From positions 124,001 to 188,000 of the forward strand of contig CALWLL010000056.1 of assembly GCA_944381555.1 (NCBI GenBank): a stretch of DNA of 64,000 nucleotides, read 5' to 3'. This DNA comes from an uncultured Agathobacter sp. GTDB taxonomy: Bacteria; Bacillota; Clostridia; Lachnospirales; Lachnospiraceae. The position numbers were made by a program, and so were the translations under genes. Below are positions 35,226-45,419 of this stretch, piece by piece; the first letter of the stretch is position 1, and every line of letters starts with the position of its first letter. The notes below the pieces were generated by a model. The model was given only the letters and a program-made list of their open reading frames with translations. It searched no databases and was not told the origin of the DNA.

Positions 35226-35327
35226 AGGCTTACCTCCTTATCATTCTTTCACTCATTATAACATTTCCATCTGATATATGCCTTATATTTTTTCTAAAAA
35301 AACTATGAATTTCCAATTGTCTTTTTT

Positions 35328-36071
35328 CTACTCGGCTCTTTGAATCTCCCTCCGCAGTCTTAGCATAATTTTCTTTTCCAGTCTGGATATATACGATTGT
35401 GATATTCCCAGTAAATCTGCCACCTCTTTCTGGGTCATCTCCTTTTCATTTTTTCTGTTATAGCCATATCTAAGCTCAATGATTTCCCGCTCTCTGTCAG
35501 ACAGCTTCTCTACTGCTTTTCTTAACAGTCCCAGTTCTGCTTCTGTTTCCAAATCCTTATATATCACATCTTCTTCTGTTCCTAAAATATCCGAAAGCAG
35601 GAGTTCATTTCCATCCCAGTCCATGTTTAAGGGTTCGTCAAAAGATACTTCCAGTTTTAACTTATTTGTTCTTCTTAGATGCATAAGAATTTCATTTTCA
35701 ATACAGCGCGACGCATAGGTAGCAAGTTTTATGTTCTTTTCGGGATTGAATGTATGTATTCCTTTAATAAGTCCTATCGTTCCAATTGAGATTAGGTCTT
35801 CTACCCCAATTCCCGTGTTTTCAAACTTTCTTGCCAGATACACGACTAATCTCAGATTGTGTGCAATCAGTTTTTTTCTTGCTTCCTCACTATGTTCTCC
35901 CACCAGATGGCACAGACATTCTCTCTCTTCTTCTGCGCTAAGCGGCGCCGGAAGAGCTTCTGAACCCCCAATATAAAATACGGATTGCGTATCCTCTTTT
36001 CCGAAAATATTCTGCCACAACCGGCATGCTAATTCCCATATCTGTTTCCATATATTTTTCACTTCTACCAC
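35328..36071 (-). CDS. sigE: Sporulation sigma factor SigE precursor
   Basis: 247 residues. The N-terminal ~28 residues ([20 protein letters not shown]) are the amphipathic pro-sequence removed by SpoIIGA. Region 2 ([35 protein letters not shown]) and region 4 ([20 protein letters not shown]) are SigE-type. It controls early mother-cell genes such as cotJ. It starts within the last seven bases of spoIIGA, so the two are coupled. The usual next gene, sigG, is absent here and lies 5.5 kb away on the other strand. Confidence 0.96.
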   Translation of the reverse strand: MVEVKNIWKQIWELACRLWQNIFGKEDTQSVFYIGGSEALPAPLSAEEERECLCHLVGEHSEEARKKLIAHNLRLVVYLARKFENTGIGVEDLISIGTIGLIKGIHTFNPEKNIKLATYASRCIENEILMHLRRTNKLKLEVSFDEPLNMDWDGNELLLSDILGTEEDVIYKDLETEAELGLLRKAVEKLSDREREIIELRYGYNRKNEKEMTQKEVADLLGISQSYISRLEKKIMLRLRREIQRAE

Positions 36072-36853
36072 ACCTCTTCATTTAAAATCATTTCATATCC
36101 TTTTCCTGCAAAAAGGCTGTCTTCTGCAACTGCCAGCGGTACATTGCTCTGCTCCACCCAGTCTGACTGCTTTTTAATTCGTATCATCTCTACATAATAT
36201 ACATCAATCAGACCCGTTTCGTTTCCTAATGATTGATATGGAATGCACACCTTCTGTTCTGACGGAAACTCTAATTTTTGGGCTAATTTTGATGAAATAA
36301 TATGTACACTTTTTCCTGTATATGGGTCTTTCAAATGGTTGCCGGAATCATAATAGCCCTTCGCAGTCCAAATAACGTCTGGAAGATAAATGTCAACAGG
36401 ATAGACGCCTTTACTCATCTGCCATCTTCGCACTGCGTAACAGACTGCGAATGCAGCCAGAATATTTCCTGCAAGCACTAACAACGGATATAACCATCCG
36501 TTTCCGATCAGATTCCACAGCACCTCAACCACTCCATTAATGACAAGGACAAAGAAATAGCCGCAGATGATGCCTTTTCCGATATATTCCCGCTGTTTTC
36601 CAAGCAGAACTGCCATCATTGCAGGAACCTCTATCAGATGAACCAACGCTATAAACCATTGGTAATTTGGGACAAAAAAAAGACCTGCGATTTCTAAAAT
36701 AGTTCCTACACTTGCTATTGCTACTACTTTCATCACAGGTTTTGTCATTTGTATTTTTAGTATTCTTATCGTCAATCCAAGAACCCCAAGTTTCATTATA
36801 AGGTTCTGTATAAAGTATATGTCAGCGTAAAATATGTATGTCTCTCCTAACAC
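36065..36853 (-). CDS. spoIIGA: Sporulation sigma-E factor processing peptidase SpoIIGA
   Basis: 262 residues. Five hydrophobic helices (about 8-155) precede a cytoplasmic aspartic-protease-like domain with the active-site motif [14 protein letters not shown] near residue 192. It cleaves pro-SigE at the forming septum. The start is uncertain. I accept the GTG at 36853, but its nearest strong site (GGAAGGAG) is spaced for an ATG eight bases upstream that opens a 4-codon frame (MFRC), and another AGGAG lies inside codons 2-4. The gene begins after the ftsZ terminator. Confidence 0.9.
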   Translation of the reverse strand: MLGETYIFYADIYFIQNLIMKLGVLGLTIRILKIQMTKPVMKVVAIASVGTILEIAGLFFVPNYQWFIALVHLIEVPAMMAVLLGKQREYIGKGIICGYFFVLVINGVVEVLWNLIGNGWLYPLLVLAGNILAAFAVCYAVRRWQMSKGVYPVDIYLPDVIWTAKGYYDSGNHLKDPYTGKSVHIISSKLAQKLEFPSEQKVCIPYQSLGNETGLIDVYYVEMIRIKKQSDWVEQSNVPLAVAEDSLFAGKGYEMILNEEVW

Positions 36854-36904
36854 CTAAACATTTTCATCTCCTTCCGCCACGTCTAAGGCATTTTCCTATT
36901 ACAT

Positions 36905-36936
36905 AAAAAGACGAGATTCAGGGAATCTCGTCTTTG
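36905..36936 (-). terminator. Terminator of ftsZ / dcw cluster
   Basis: AAAGACGAGATTC, three-base loop, GAATCTCGTCTTT; minus-strand reading ends in CTTTTTATG. It separates ftsZ from spoIIGA. Confidence 0.9.
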
Positions 36937-36951
36937 GTGTATAAATAAATA

Positions 36952-38175
36952 TTAGCGTTTTGAATTCTTTAAAAAATCCGGAATATTGATTTCTACCGGC
37001 TTTACTGTGCTTTCCGGCTGACGCGGTTTCTGTATTCCTGAAGTATATGCCGGATTCCCCATTGCAGCCGTACCTGATGTTCCCACTGTAGATGGTCTGA
37101 CTGTAGTTCCTGCTGTAAATCCGCCTGCTGATGGTGCAGTACGCGCGGAAAAGCTTGTACCAACGGTTGTTCTTGGCTGCTGTGCATAGTTCATAAGATT
37201 CGATACGTTTGAAGTATTTCTTGAAGCGATATCTAATCCGGTAGCAATAACGGTAATCGTAGCTTCATCGACCATTTTTTCATCATACTTCGCACCAAAA
37301 ATAATATTAGCATCTTCACCTGCAAGATCCTGAACATAGCTTGCGGCATCATTTGCATCCATTAAGGAAATATCACCGGAAATATTGATAATTACATGGC
37401 TTGCACCATTGATCGTTGTCTCAAGAAGCGGGGAAGCAACTGCAAGCTTAACCGCTTCGATTGCCTTCTCATCGCCTTTGGCACTGCCGATGCCGATATG
37501 AGCCATTCCTTTATCCTTCATAACCGTTGATACGTCTGCAAAGTCAAGATTGATAAGAGCCGGAAGATTGATAAGGTCTGTAATTCCCTGAACCGCCTGC
37601 TGTAACACTTCATCCGCTTTCTTTAACGCATCCGGCATCGTTGTACGTCTGTCAACGATTTCAAGAAGTTTATCATTTGGAATAACGATTAATGTATCCA
37701 CATTCTCTTTCAGACGCTCAATACCATCAATTGCGTTGATCATTCTTTGTTTTGCTTCAAATTTAAAAGGTTTTGTAACCACACCTACAGTTAAGATACC
37801 CTGCTCTTTGGAAATCTTAGCCACAACAGGAGCCGCTCCGGTACCGGTTCCTCCGCCCATACCACAGGTAACAAATACCATATCTGCCCCCTTCATTGCA
37901 GCGGCCAATTCCTCTGAACTTTCTTCCGCAGCTTTCTCTCCGATTTCAGGTTTTGCTCCGGCACCCAAACCTTTGGTAAGTTTCTCACCAATCTGGATCA
38001 GAGTAGGCGCTTTGCATAACTGTAAAGCCTGCTTATCAGTGTTGACACCGATAAACTCTACTCCACCAATATTTTCATCAATCATACGGTTAACAGCATT
38101 ATTGCCAGCACCACCAACTCCGATTACGATAATTTTTGCACTAGCATCTGCCTCTGTTGTTCTAATCTCCAGCAC
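36952..38175 (-). CDS. ftsZ: Cell division protein FtsZ
   Basis: 407 residues. This tubulin-like GTPase forms the division ring. [14 protein letters not shown] (19-32), the tubulin signature [10 protein letters not shown] (107-116) and [11 protein letters not shown] (the T7 catalytic loop) are intact. A Ser/Thr/Pro/Gly-rich linker of about 70 residues leads to the C-terminal peptide [14 protein letters not shown], the binding site for FtsA/SepF partners. It is the last gene of the dcw cluster, 162 bases after ftsQ, with its own terminator. The GGAGG ribosome site is strong. Confidence 0.98.
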   Translation of the reverse strand: MLEIRTTEADASAKIIVIGVGGAGNNAVNRMIDENIGGVEFIGVNTDKQALQLCKAPTLIQIGEKLTKGLGAGAKPEIGEKAAEESSEELAAAMKGADMVFVTCGMGGGTGTGAAPVVAKISKEQGILTVGVVTKPFKFEAKQRMINAIDGIERLKENVDTLIVIPNDKLLEIVDRRTTMPDALKKADEVLQQAVQGITDLINLPALINLDFADVSTVMKDKGMAHIGIGSAKGDEKAIEAVKLAVASPLLETTINGASHVIINISGDISLMDANDAASYVQDLAGEDANIIFGAKYDEKMVDEATITVIATGLDIASRNTSNVSNLMNYAQQPRTTVGTSFSARTAPSAGGFTAGTTVRPSTVGTSGTAAMGNPAYTSGIQKPRQPESTVKPVEINIPDFLKNSKR

Positions 38176-38337
38176 GGGGTTTCCTCCTCTTTCTCTCCCA
38201 AGATTTATATCAATTCTAATTCTCTAAATTCGTATCATAAGCTACATATGAGCCTAATAAGACCACTCTGTATACTCATATACCATATAATATAATTTTT
38301 CTTTCAAATAATCAACAGAAATTTGTTATTTTTTTCA

Positions 38338-39096
38338 TTATTCTGACTTCTGAAACACAATATTTGTTGTTTCTTCCGTCCAATTCTCTAAATGTAGTGT
38401 TCCGGCCATTCCCTCAAGCTTTGGAAGAATCTTTTCCATCCGTTCAACTTTTTGGGTCAGAAGTTCCAAAGAACCTAGGTTTACTGACACAGAACCATAG
38501 GTTAAAACAGGCTCATATTCTGTTCCATACCGGATAGCGTCAGGCTCAAGTCCTGCCCTCTTTAAAGTCTGTGTAAGTGTTAATAGCTGTTTTAACAGCT
38601 TATCATCAATTGGAAGCTTCTCATACAGCACCACTTCGCTGCACTGCATTCCCTCTACTCTGGGAACACCTTCAATTATCCTTTCTGAAGTCTCTACCAC
38701 AATTCCGTCTTTATCAAAATATGCATTTTCCCCAATCGCCGGAATGTAAAGATATCCCAGCATTCCTTTTTCATATACCGTAATTTTAAGGGTATTGGGG
38801 TCCTCCATTTCAATTTCCATAGCATCAATAAATGAAAGCTGCTCCGTATCCATAAACGTGTATTTCAACAACACATACAGACTGTTCCATGAATATTCAT
38901 CGTTTAAGACCGCAGACTTTATCAAACTCTCGTCATACAGCACGTTTCCTTCCACTTTTACGTTTTTTACAACAAACACTTTTACAACAAGCAGTGCTGA
39001 TGCAACAACCACAAGAATCAGGGAAAGAAATGCCAGCAATATTACTTTCAGACGCGTCTTTTTTTTGCGCCGGGCTTTACGTTGTTCTTTCATCAT
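38338..39096 (-). CDS. ftsQ: Cell division protein FtsQ/DivIB
   Basis: 252 residues. A very basic cytoplasmic start (KEQRKARRKKKTRLK), one membrane helix (about 18-42), then a POTRA domain (VFVVKNVKVEGNVLYDESLI) and the FtsQ beta domain (YLYIPAIGENAYFDKDGIVV) outside the cell. It links FtsL/FtsB to the divisome. It follows ftsW by 12 bases, in the expected position before ftsZ. Confidence 0.9.
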   Translation of the reverse strand: MMKEQRKARRKKKTRLKVILLAFLSLILVVVASALLVVKVFVVKNVKVEGNVLYDESLIKSAVLNDEYSWNSLYVLLKYTFMDTEQLSFIDAMEIEMEDPNTLKITVYEKGMLGYLYIPAIGENAYFDKDGIVVETSERIIEGVPRVEGMQCSEVVLYEKLPIDDKLLKQLLTLTQTLKRAGLEPDAIRYGTEYEPVLTYGSVSVNLGSLELLTQKVERMEKILPKLEGMAGTLHLENWTEETTNIVFQKSE

Positions 39097-39108
39097 ACTT
39101 ACTCCAAG

Positions 39109-40248
39109 CTATTTAATCGTCTCTAGTCTGATTCCTCTGGAAACACTAAGTACCAATCCCATCTCACATAACAGGAAAACAAAAGATGTTCCTCCGTAGC
39201 TTATAAATGGCAGAATAACGCCTGTATTAGGAATTGAATTTGTTACAACCGCAATATTAAGGATAACCTGAATCGCAATATGTGACATTACTCCGACAAC
39301 AATCAGGGAACCATATAAATCCTTTGCATTGTTGGCAATAATCATCATTCTCCAGATTAGGAGCATAAACAGCAGAATAACACTGATTGCTCCGAATAAT
39401 CCAAGTTCTTCACAGATAATTGTAAAAATCATATCATTCTGGGATTCCGGAACATTACCGAGCTTTTGTAAGCTTTCTCCAAGTCCTTTTCCAAAAAGAC
39501 CGCCGGAACCAATGGCATATAATCCCTGAAGGGTTTGATACCCAAGGTCTCCTGCGGCTTCCGGATCAAGCCATGCTTCAATTCGTCCCATACGATACCC
39601 TGCCGTAACAATAAATACCGCCACAAAGCATACGCCGGCAATACCTACCACTATAAAATGCGAATATTTCGGACTTGCCACAAACAGCATACAGACCGCA
39701 ATACCGGCAAGGATTACAGCAGTACTTAAGTTGCTGATTGCTACAACTACAATAACCGGCGCAACCATAAATAACACTTTTAACAAATTCCAGCCGGATT
39801 TAAGCTGTTTTGCTACTTTTTCCAGCATCATTGCCAAAAACAAAATAATACCGATCTTTGCAATTTCAGAAGGCTGAAAGGAAATCGGTCCAATGTCCAG
39901 CCAGCGCGTAGAGCCGTGAGAATCCGAGCCCACAAAAATTACCGCCACACACAAAGCCAGCGAGCCCATATATGCCAGAAGGGAAAACCGTTTCCATACG
40001 CGGTAGTCAATGAATGTTAAAACTATCATTCCCGCAGCTCCAAGGATAATATTCCGAAGCTGCTTCTTTAAATAATATGCACCATCATAATTAAATAAAG
40101 CGGAGTTTGCCGCAATATATGAACTGGAGCTGTAAAGCATAACCAATCCAAAGCACACCAAAAAAATAATCAGAAACAGCAGATTATAATCAAAATATGA
40201 AATTGCCTTTTCTTTGCGTTCTGCTCCTTTACGCTTCTTCTCTGCCAC
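39109..40248 (-). CDS. ftsW: SEDS-family lipid II polymerase FtsW/SpoVE
   Basis: 379 residues, about ten membrane helices. Typical motifs are QPSEIAKIGIILFLAMMLEK, GLFGKGLGESLQKLGNVPES, NDMIFTIICEELG and GVILPFISYGGTSF. SEDS proteins polymerise glycan strands with a class B PBP partner; two such PBP genes lie upstream. From sequence alone vegetative FtsW and sporulation SpoVE are hard to separate; the position next to murD and ftsQ favours FtsW or a shared role. It starts 5 bases after murD. Confidence 0.93.
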   Translation of the reverse strand: MAEKKRKGAERKEKAISYFDYNLLFLIIFLVCFGLVMLYSSSSYIAANSALFNYDGAYYLKKQLRNIILGAAGMIVLTFIDYRVWKRFSLLAYMGSLALCVAVIFVGSDSHGSTRWLDIGPISFQPSEIAKIGIILFLAMMLEKVAKQLKSGWNLLKVLFMVAPVIVVVAISNLSTAVILAGIAVCMLFVASPKYSHFIVVGIAGVCFVAVFIVTAGYRMGRIEAWLDPEAAGDLGYQTLQGLYAIGSGGLFGKGLGESLQKLGNVPESQNDMIFTIICEELGLFGAISVILLFMLLIWRMMIIANNAKDLYGSLIVVGVMSHIAIQVILNIAVVTNSIPNTGVILPFISYGGTSFVFLLCEMGLVLSVSRGIRLETIK

Positions 40249-40253
40249 CCAAA

Positions 40254-41621
40254 TTACTCCTTAAGACCTCTTACAATTTCTTTAAAAATACGTCCGCGTT
40301 CCTCATAGTTTGCAAACATTCCCCAGCTTGCACATGCCGGCGAAAGCAATACCGCATCACCGGAAACGGACTTCTCATAGCAATAACGAATTGCTTCCTC
40401 AAATGTTTCACAGATAACCGTATTCATAAATCCATGACGGTGGGCACAGGCTTCAATTTTGGATGCAGTCTGTCCTATGAGAACCAGTTCCTTTACTTTT
40501 CCGTCAAAACTTTCAATCCATTCATCATACTCAGACTCTTTATCATAACCTCCGCCGATCAGATAGGTCGGACGGTTCATTGCTTTAACTGCCTTGATTG
40601 CAGCGTCAGGGTTCGTTCCCTTAGAATCGTTATAAAAACGGACGCCTTTCTTTTCCGTTACATACTCAATTCTATGCTCTACCGCCTGAAAACGGCGAAG
40701 TACTTTGCGGATGGATTCCATCGGCACGCCTAAGTTTACTGCCATTGCACAGGCTGCCATAACGTTTTCGTAGTTGTGCTCGCCTAAAATATTAAGTTCA
40801 TCTACAGCAATGACCAAATCTTCCACTCCGTCATGTGCATAATAGATTTCTTTATCTGCGTAATAAAATCCCTCTGTAAGCTTGTGACGGCTGCTAAAGA
40901 AGACCACTCTCGCAGGACATACTTCTGCAAATTCACGCAGGACTTCATCTTCATAGTTCAGTACGCATACCTGCTCCTTGGTCTGGTTCATGGTAATGCT
41001 TTCTTTCGCACGAATATAATTTTCCATCGTATGATGACGGTTTAAATGGTCCGGCGTGATATTTAATATTGCAGACACTACCGGCTTAAACGCTTTCATT
41101 GTCTCTAACTGAAAGCTGCTGATTTCTGCAACCGTTACGGTGTCTTCTGTTGTATCGAGCGCAACGGATGTATATGGAATGCCGATATTACCCACTACTT
41201 TTACGTCAGAAAAATAACTGCTCATAAGCTCTCCCGTAAGAGCCGTTGTTGTAGTCTTTCCATTGGTTCCGGTAATTGCCGCTACTTTTCCCTTTGTAAA
41301 ATAGTATGCAAGTTCGATTTCTCCCCAGATTACAACTCCCCTGTCACGCATCTTATTTACCAATGGCAGATCAATAGGGACTCCCGGGCTAAGCACCGCT
41401 ATATCAAAGCTGCTTATCTGTTCTTCTGTCAAGTCGCCAAGCAGAAGTGGAATCTGCCGCAGCACTTTACTTTTTTCATAAAGTTTCTCAACATCCAGTT
41501 CTTTGTTTCCATCAAAAAGCGTTGCCGCAATCTTTTGTTTTATTAAGAGCTCGGCAGCCGCAATCCCGCTGATTCCGGTTCCGACTACCAATACATTTTT
41601 ATTGTCTAAATACATGGTCAT
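40254..41621 (-). CDS. murD: UDP-N-acetylmuramoyl-L-alanine--D-glutamate ligase MurD
   Basis: 455 residues, the normal length. It adds D-Glu to UDP-MurNAc-L-Ala in the cytoplasm. The N-terminal nucleotide fold VLVVGTGISGIAAAELLIKQ, the ATP loop ITGTNGKTTTTAL (about 114-126), NITPDHLNRHHTMENYIRAK and the C-terminal FYNDSKGTNPDAAIKAVKAM are all Mur-ligase hallmarks. In related clusters mraY normally sits just upstream; here the next gene upstream is a PBP, 49 bases away. Confidence 0.97.
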   Translation of the reverse strand: MTMYLDNKNVLVVGTGISGIAAAELLIKQKIAATLFDGNKELDVEKLYEKSKVLRQIPLLLGDLTEEQISSFDIAVLSPGVPIDLPLVNKMRDRGVVIWGEIELAYYFTKGKVAAITGTNGKTTTTALTGELMSSYFSDVKVVGNIGIPYTSVALDTTEDTVTVAEISSFQLETMKAFKPVVSAILNITPDHLNRHHTMENYIRAKESITMNQTKEQVCVLNYEDEVLREFAEVCPARVVFFSSRHKLTEGFYYADKEIYYAHDGVEDLVIAVDELNILGEHNYENVMAACAMAVNLGVPMESIRKVLRRFQAVEHRIEYVTEKKGVRFYNDSKGTNPDAAIKAVKAMNRPTYLIGGGYDKESEYDEWIESFDGKVKELVLIGQTASKIEACAHRHGFMNTVICETFEEAIRYCYEKSVSGDAVLLSPACASWGMFANYEERGRIFKEIVRGLKE

Positions 41622-41670
41622 CCTCCAAAACGTATCTTAAAAGCCACTTTCCAGTATACGTTATTTTACA

Positions 41671-43386
41671 CTATTTATCAAGGTAAGGCAGGATGTTTTC
41701 AAAGATTTCCCGTGCAATCGGCGCCGCAATCGTTCCGCCATAATAGATTCCCTGCGGATTGTTAATAATTACCATAACCAGTACCTCGGGATTGCTTGCC
41801 GGTGCAAAACCAAGGAAGGAAGATATATACTTGTTTTGAGAACGCGGCAGGGTTTGGGATGTTGCTGTTTTCCCACCGATTTCGTAACCTTCTATGTATG
41901 CTTTGCTTCCGCCGCCATCCGAGACTACCTGCTCTAATAAATATTGCAGCATTTCGGAGGTTTCCTCCGAGCAGATTCCCTCCAGACCCTCATAGGTATA
42001 TTCCTGCACTGTTTGGGTCTGGCTGTCTGTTATACTCATGGCAAAATGCGGCACCACCCGCGTTCCCCCGTTAATTAACGAAGAAACTGTAGTCGCCATC
42101 TGTATAGGCGTAACCTGAAAGGACTGTCCGAAGGATATGGTTGCAAGTTCTACCGGCCCAATATTCTCTTCTTTGTGCATAATCGTTGCCGCTTCTCCCG
42201 GAAGGTCAATTCCGGTTTTATCTAACAGTCCGAACTTCTCAAAATAATGATAAAATGTACTCGCCCCTAAACGCGAGCCTACTGTAATAAATACAGGATT
42301 ACAGGAGTTTTCCAATCCCTCTTCAAACGTCTGTGAACCATGCCCCACTGTTTTGTGGCACCGGATTCTTCTATCCTCCACTAAAATATACCCCGGACAG
42401 TAAAAGCTCTCGTTAACCGATACCACATTTTCTTCTAAGGCCGCAGCCGTTGTGATAATCTTAAATATAGACCCTGGCTCATAGGTATCGCTTACGCATC
42501 CATTTCTCCACATTTCATTCAGGTAATTATTTTCCTCTTCCGTTCCTGTATATTCACTGTACTGCTCAATAAGCGTAAACGGATCATTCGGGTTAAACTC
42601 AGGATAATTTACCATTGCAAGCATTTCTCCGTTTTGCGGATTCATCACCAATATACTGACACTGTCTGCCTCTTTTTGTAAATATGCTTTTTGTGCCATT
42701 TGTGTGCAGAATGCCTGAATATTATAATCTATGGTAATCTTTAGCGTATCTCCTTCAACCGGCTCAATCCTGCTTTCCTCCAAATCTCCCATCTCGCGTC
42801 CCCTTGCATCGGTAAAGGTAAGTATCGTGCCATCCTGTCCTTGCAGGACGCTGTCGTATTTTGATTCCAGACCAATGATTCCCTGATTATCCGAACCCGT
42901 AAAGCCCAGTACCTTAGACGCCAGTTCATTATACGGATATACGCGTCTGTAATCTTCGTCCACTTTGACACCATCTAATTGATAAGACAAAATTTTTTGA
43001 CCTGTTTCCTTTGAAACATTGCTTTTAATTTTTTCAATGGAAGTTACTTTCTCTACTCTTTTTCGGACATATTCTTCCGAAAGCCCCAGTTCTTCAGACA
43101 AAACAGCGATAACCTTTTCCTCATCCGTAATCTGATTATGAATGACCGATATGGTACAGACCGCCTCATTGGTTGCTAAAACCACACCGTTGCGGTCTAC
43201 AATCTCGCCTCTTGCGGCTTTTATCTGTCTTTCCCGCTGCTGCAGATCGATTGCTTTTTTTGAGTAATAATCATGTTGAAACAGCATAAGATATATTAGT
43301 CGTCCAACCAGAAAGAATCCGCACAAAAACGCAATCCCGCCAAATATACAAATTTTTCTGCGGTTATATGTCTTATTTCTTTCCAT
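41671..43386 (-). CDS. Class B penicillin-binding protein (SpoVD/FtsI type), variant KTA box
   Basis: 571 residues. One N-terminal membrane helix (about 12-33), a pedestal domain (DRNGVVLATNEAV) and a transpeptidase domain with SxxK (SIFK in YEPGSIFKI) and SxN (ENSCNPVF). The third box reads GGKTATSQT, so KTA replaces the usual KTG. No PASTA domain follows. It is the second of two tandem class B PBPs and is shorter than its neighbour. A role as a specialised (for example sporulation) transpeptidase with FtsW/SpoVE is likely; which of the two serves vegetative septation is unknown. Confidence 0.9.
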   Translation of the reverse strand: MERNKTYNRRKICIFGGIAFLCGFFLVGRLIYLMLFQHDYYSKKAIDLQQRERQIKAARGEIVDRNGVVLATNEAVCTISVIHNQITDEEKVIAVLSEELGLSEEYVRKRVEKVTSIEKIKSNVSKETGQKILSYQLDGVKVDEDYRRVYPYNELASKVLGFTGSDNQGIIGLESKYDSVLQGQDGTILTFTDARGREMGDLEESRIEPVEGDTLKITIDYNIQAFCTQMAQKAYLQKEADSVSILVMNPQNGEMLAMVNYPEFNPNDPFTLIEQYSEYTGTEEENNYLNEMWRNGCVSDTYEPGSIFKIITTAAALEENVVSVNESFYCPGYILVEDRRIRCHKTVGHGSQTFEEGLENSCNPVFITVGSRLGASTFYHYFEKFGLLDKTGIDLPGEAATIMHKEENIGPVELATISFGQSFQVTPIQMATTVSSLINGGTRVVPHFAMSITDSQTQTVQEYTYEGLEGICSEETSEMLQYLLEQVVSDGGGSKAYIEGYEIGGKTATSQTLPRSQNKYISSFLGFAPASNPEVLVMVIINNPQGIYYGGTIAAPIAREIFENILPYLDK

Positions 43387-43448
43387 AAAATAACCTCATA
43401 ATTGCCTTATTGTATCTTATGTAGGCCGTTATGAGGTTATGAATGTTT

Positions 43449-45404
43449 CTATTCTTCGCTGGCAGTATTATTATAGAAGGGGTCTTTGCCCGTAATTCCA
43501 AGTCCTTCGTTGGCACCTGTCGTTTCTTCATCCTGATAAATATTCATATAAGGAAGCACCTCTTCTAAAATTTCACGGACAATATTCTGCGCATAGTAGC
43601 TATGGTCCTGTTCTTCTGAGTTCGGCTCATCCACTACGCAGTAAATAAGCAGTTCCGGATTCTCGTATGGTGCAAATCCTATGAAAGAAACGAGATAATT
43701 TTCCTCATCTCGCGGCTGCTTTTCTGCGGTTCCGGTTTTTCCGCCCATAGAATATCCATCTACTTTTGCATAGCCCGCAGTACCATCTGTTACTGTGCTG
43801 TAAAGATATTTTTTCAGCAAATCGCTGGTTCCTTGTGAAATCGTCTGCTTTAGTACCGTTGGTTCCATTGTAGAGACAGTTTTCCCGTTTGCATCTACAA
43901 TCTTTTTTACCAGATGCGGTTCATAGTAATATCCGCCATTGATAACTGACGAAAAGGCGCTCGCAACCTGAATCATGGTTGCATTATAGTTCTGTCCGAA
44001 AGCATTTGTTGCCAGATCGACTGCTGTCATATTTTCTTCTGTATAAATCAATCCTGCCGTATTTGCTTCTCCCGGCAGGTCAATCCCTGTCTTTTGTCCA
44101 AAATTAAAAATGCTCTGATATTTTGAAAAATTAGGCACACCAATCAGATATGTCATCTGCATGATGGCATCATTACACGAATCCATCAACGTTTTCTCTA
44201 ATGTTTCAAGACCATGTCCGCGTGTGTTTACGCAGTTTATCGTATGACCGCCAACAACTTCATGTCCATCACATTCAAACGTCATATTAGCATTGATTGA
44301 ACCGGTTTCAAGACCTGCCGCAAGCGTAAACGGTTTCTGGACAGACCCCGGTTCAAACGTTTCCGTGATGCAGTAATTCTTCCAGATTGCATTCAATGCC
44401 TCTAAAATTTCCTCCGAAGTCGCCTCTTCTTTTTCTTCCTCTGTCATAATCCCTGTCAAATCCCTTGGATTATTCAAATCAAACGTCGGGTATTCCGCCA
44501 TTGCAAGAATCTCTCCGGTATTCGGGTTCATAATAATCACAGCGGTATTTGCACTACCGTCTCCTTCTCTGTAATTATCCTTATAAGTCTCATTAAATTC
44601 CTTAATCTTATTCTCTACAACCGATTGGATATTCGCATCAATGGTCGTTATCAGAGTATTTCCATCCTGTGGCGCAATTACCGTCTTTTCAAAATCACTG
44701 TCAGAGTTCAGATATCCGTATTCACGGCCATTAATCCCGTTTAAAGTACTGTTATAGTAATTTTCCAATCCAATGGTTCCTACATTACCGGATGAAACGA
44801 AGCCGATGACGGAACTTGCCATAGAATCGAATGGATAGATTCTTTTGTATTCTTTTTCGAACCATACGCCTTTAATATTGGGATTTAATTTATTTTCATC
44901 CTCGTCTACCGCTTCCTGAAGATTAATAAACGGCTGGATTTCATCATAAGAAAGTTTTTTCTTTAAAATGATATACTTGCTGTCCGGCCGTTCTTCAAGG
45001 TTCTTGCGAAGGGCTTCTTCTTCTAAATCCGGGAAACACTCTAATAATGCTTCTATGGTTGGCTCTACATATTTCTTTACCTCTTCGCCGTCTACTTTCG
45101 TAGTTGCGTTCATAACAGAACAATCCATGATGACATTATAAACAGCCACACTTGTCGCTAGAACCGTTCCTTTACTGTCGAGAATATCACCTCTCTGATA
45201 CGGGATGGTTACGCTATCGTATGACTGCATGGATAATACTTTCTTTTCGTATTTTTCGCCGCTTGTATAATTGATATACATAAGTCTGCCTATAAGCGCA
45301 CATAAACAAAGTGTTAAAACCGTAAATAACACCATGAGTTTCTTGCGCATTCCTTTGGAGAACTTAAGCGCCGGTTTTTTCGGTTTATTTGTCTTTTTTG
45401 TCAC
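43449..45404 (-). CDS. Class B penicillin-binding protein (FtsI/SpoVD type)
   Basis: 651 residues. A basic start, one membrane helix (about 25-46), a pedestal domain (QRGDILDSKGTVLATSVAVY) and a transpeptidase with SxxK (SVQK in FEPGSVQKP), SxN (DSCNDAIM) and a canonical KTG box (GGKTGTAEK). No PASTA repeats. It crosslinks peptidoglycan at the septum with its SEDS partner. Located directly after ftsL, where ftsI is expected, so it is probably the divisome PBP. The Glu/Thr-rich C-terminal tail is disordered. Confidence 0.92.
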   Translation of the reverse strand: MTKKTNKPKKPALKFSKGMRKKLMVLFTVLTLCLCALIGRLMYINYTSGEKYEKKVLSMQSYDSVTIPYQRGDILDSKGTVLATSVAVYNVIMDCSVMNATTKVDGEEVKKYVEPTIEALLECFPDLEEEALRKNLEERPDSKYIILKKKLSYDEIQPFINLQEAVDEDENKLNPNIKGVWFEKEYKRIYPFDSMASSVIGFVSSGNVGTIGLENYYNSTLNGINGREYGYLNSDSDFEKTVIAPQDGNTLITTIDANIQSVVENKIKEFNETYKDNYREGDGSANTAVIIMNPNTGEILAMAEYPTFDLNNPRDLTGIMTEEEKEEATSEEILEALNAIWKNYCITETFEPGSVQKPFTLAAGLETGSINANMTFECDGHEVVGGHTINCVNTRGHGLETLEKTLMDSCNDAIMQMTYLIGVPNFSKYQSIFNFGQKTGIDLPGEANTAGLIYTEENMTAVDLATNAFGQNYNATMIQVASAFSSVINGGYYYEPHLVKKIVDANGKTVSTMEPTVLKQTISQGTSDLLKKYLYSTVTDGTAGYAKVDGYSMGGKTGTAEKQPRDEENYLVSFIGFAPYENPELLIYCVVDEPNSEEQDHSYYAQNIVREILEEVLPYMNIYQDEETTGANEGLGITGKDPFYNNTASEE

Positions 45405-45419
45405 GTTGTTACTCCTAAA

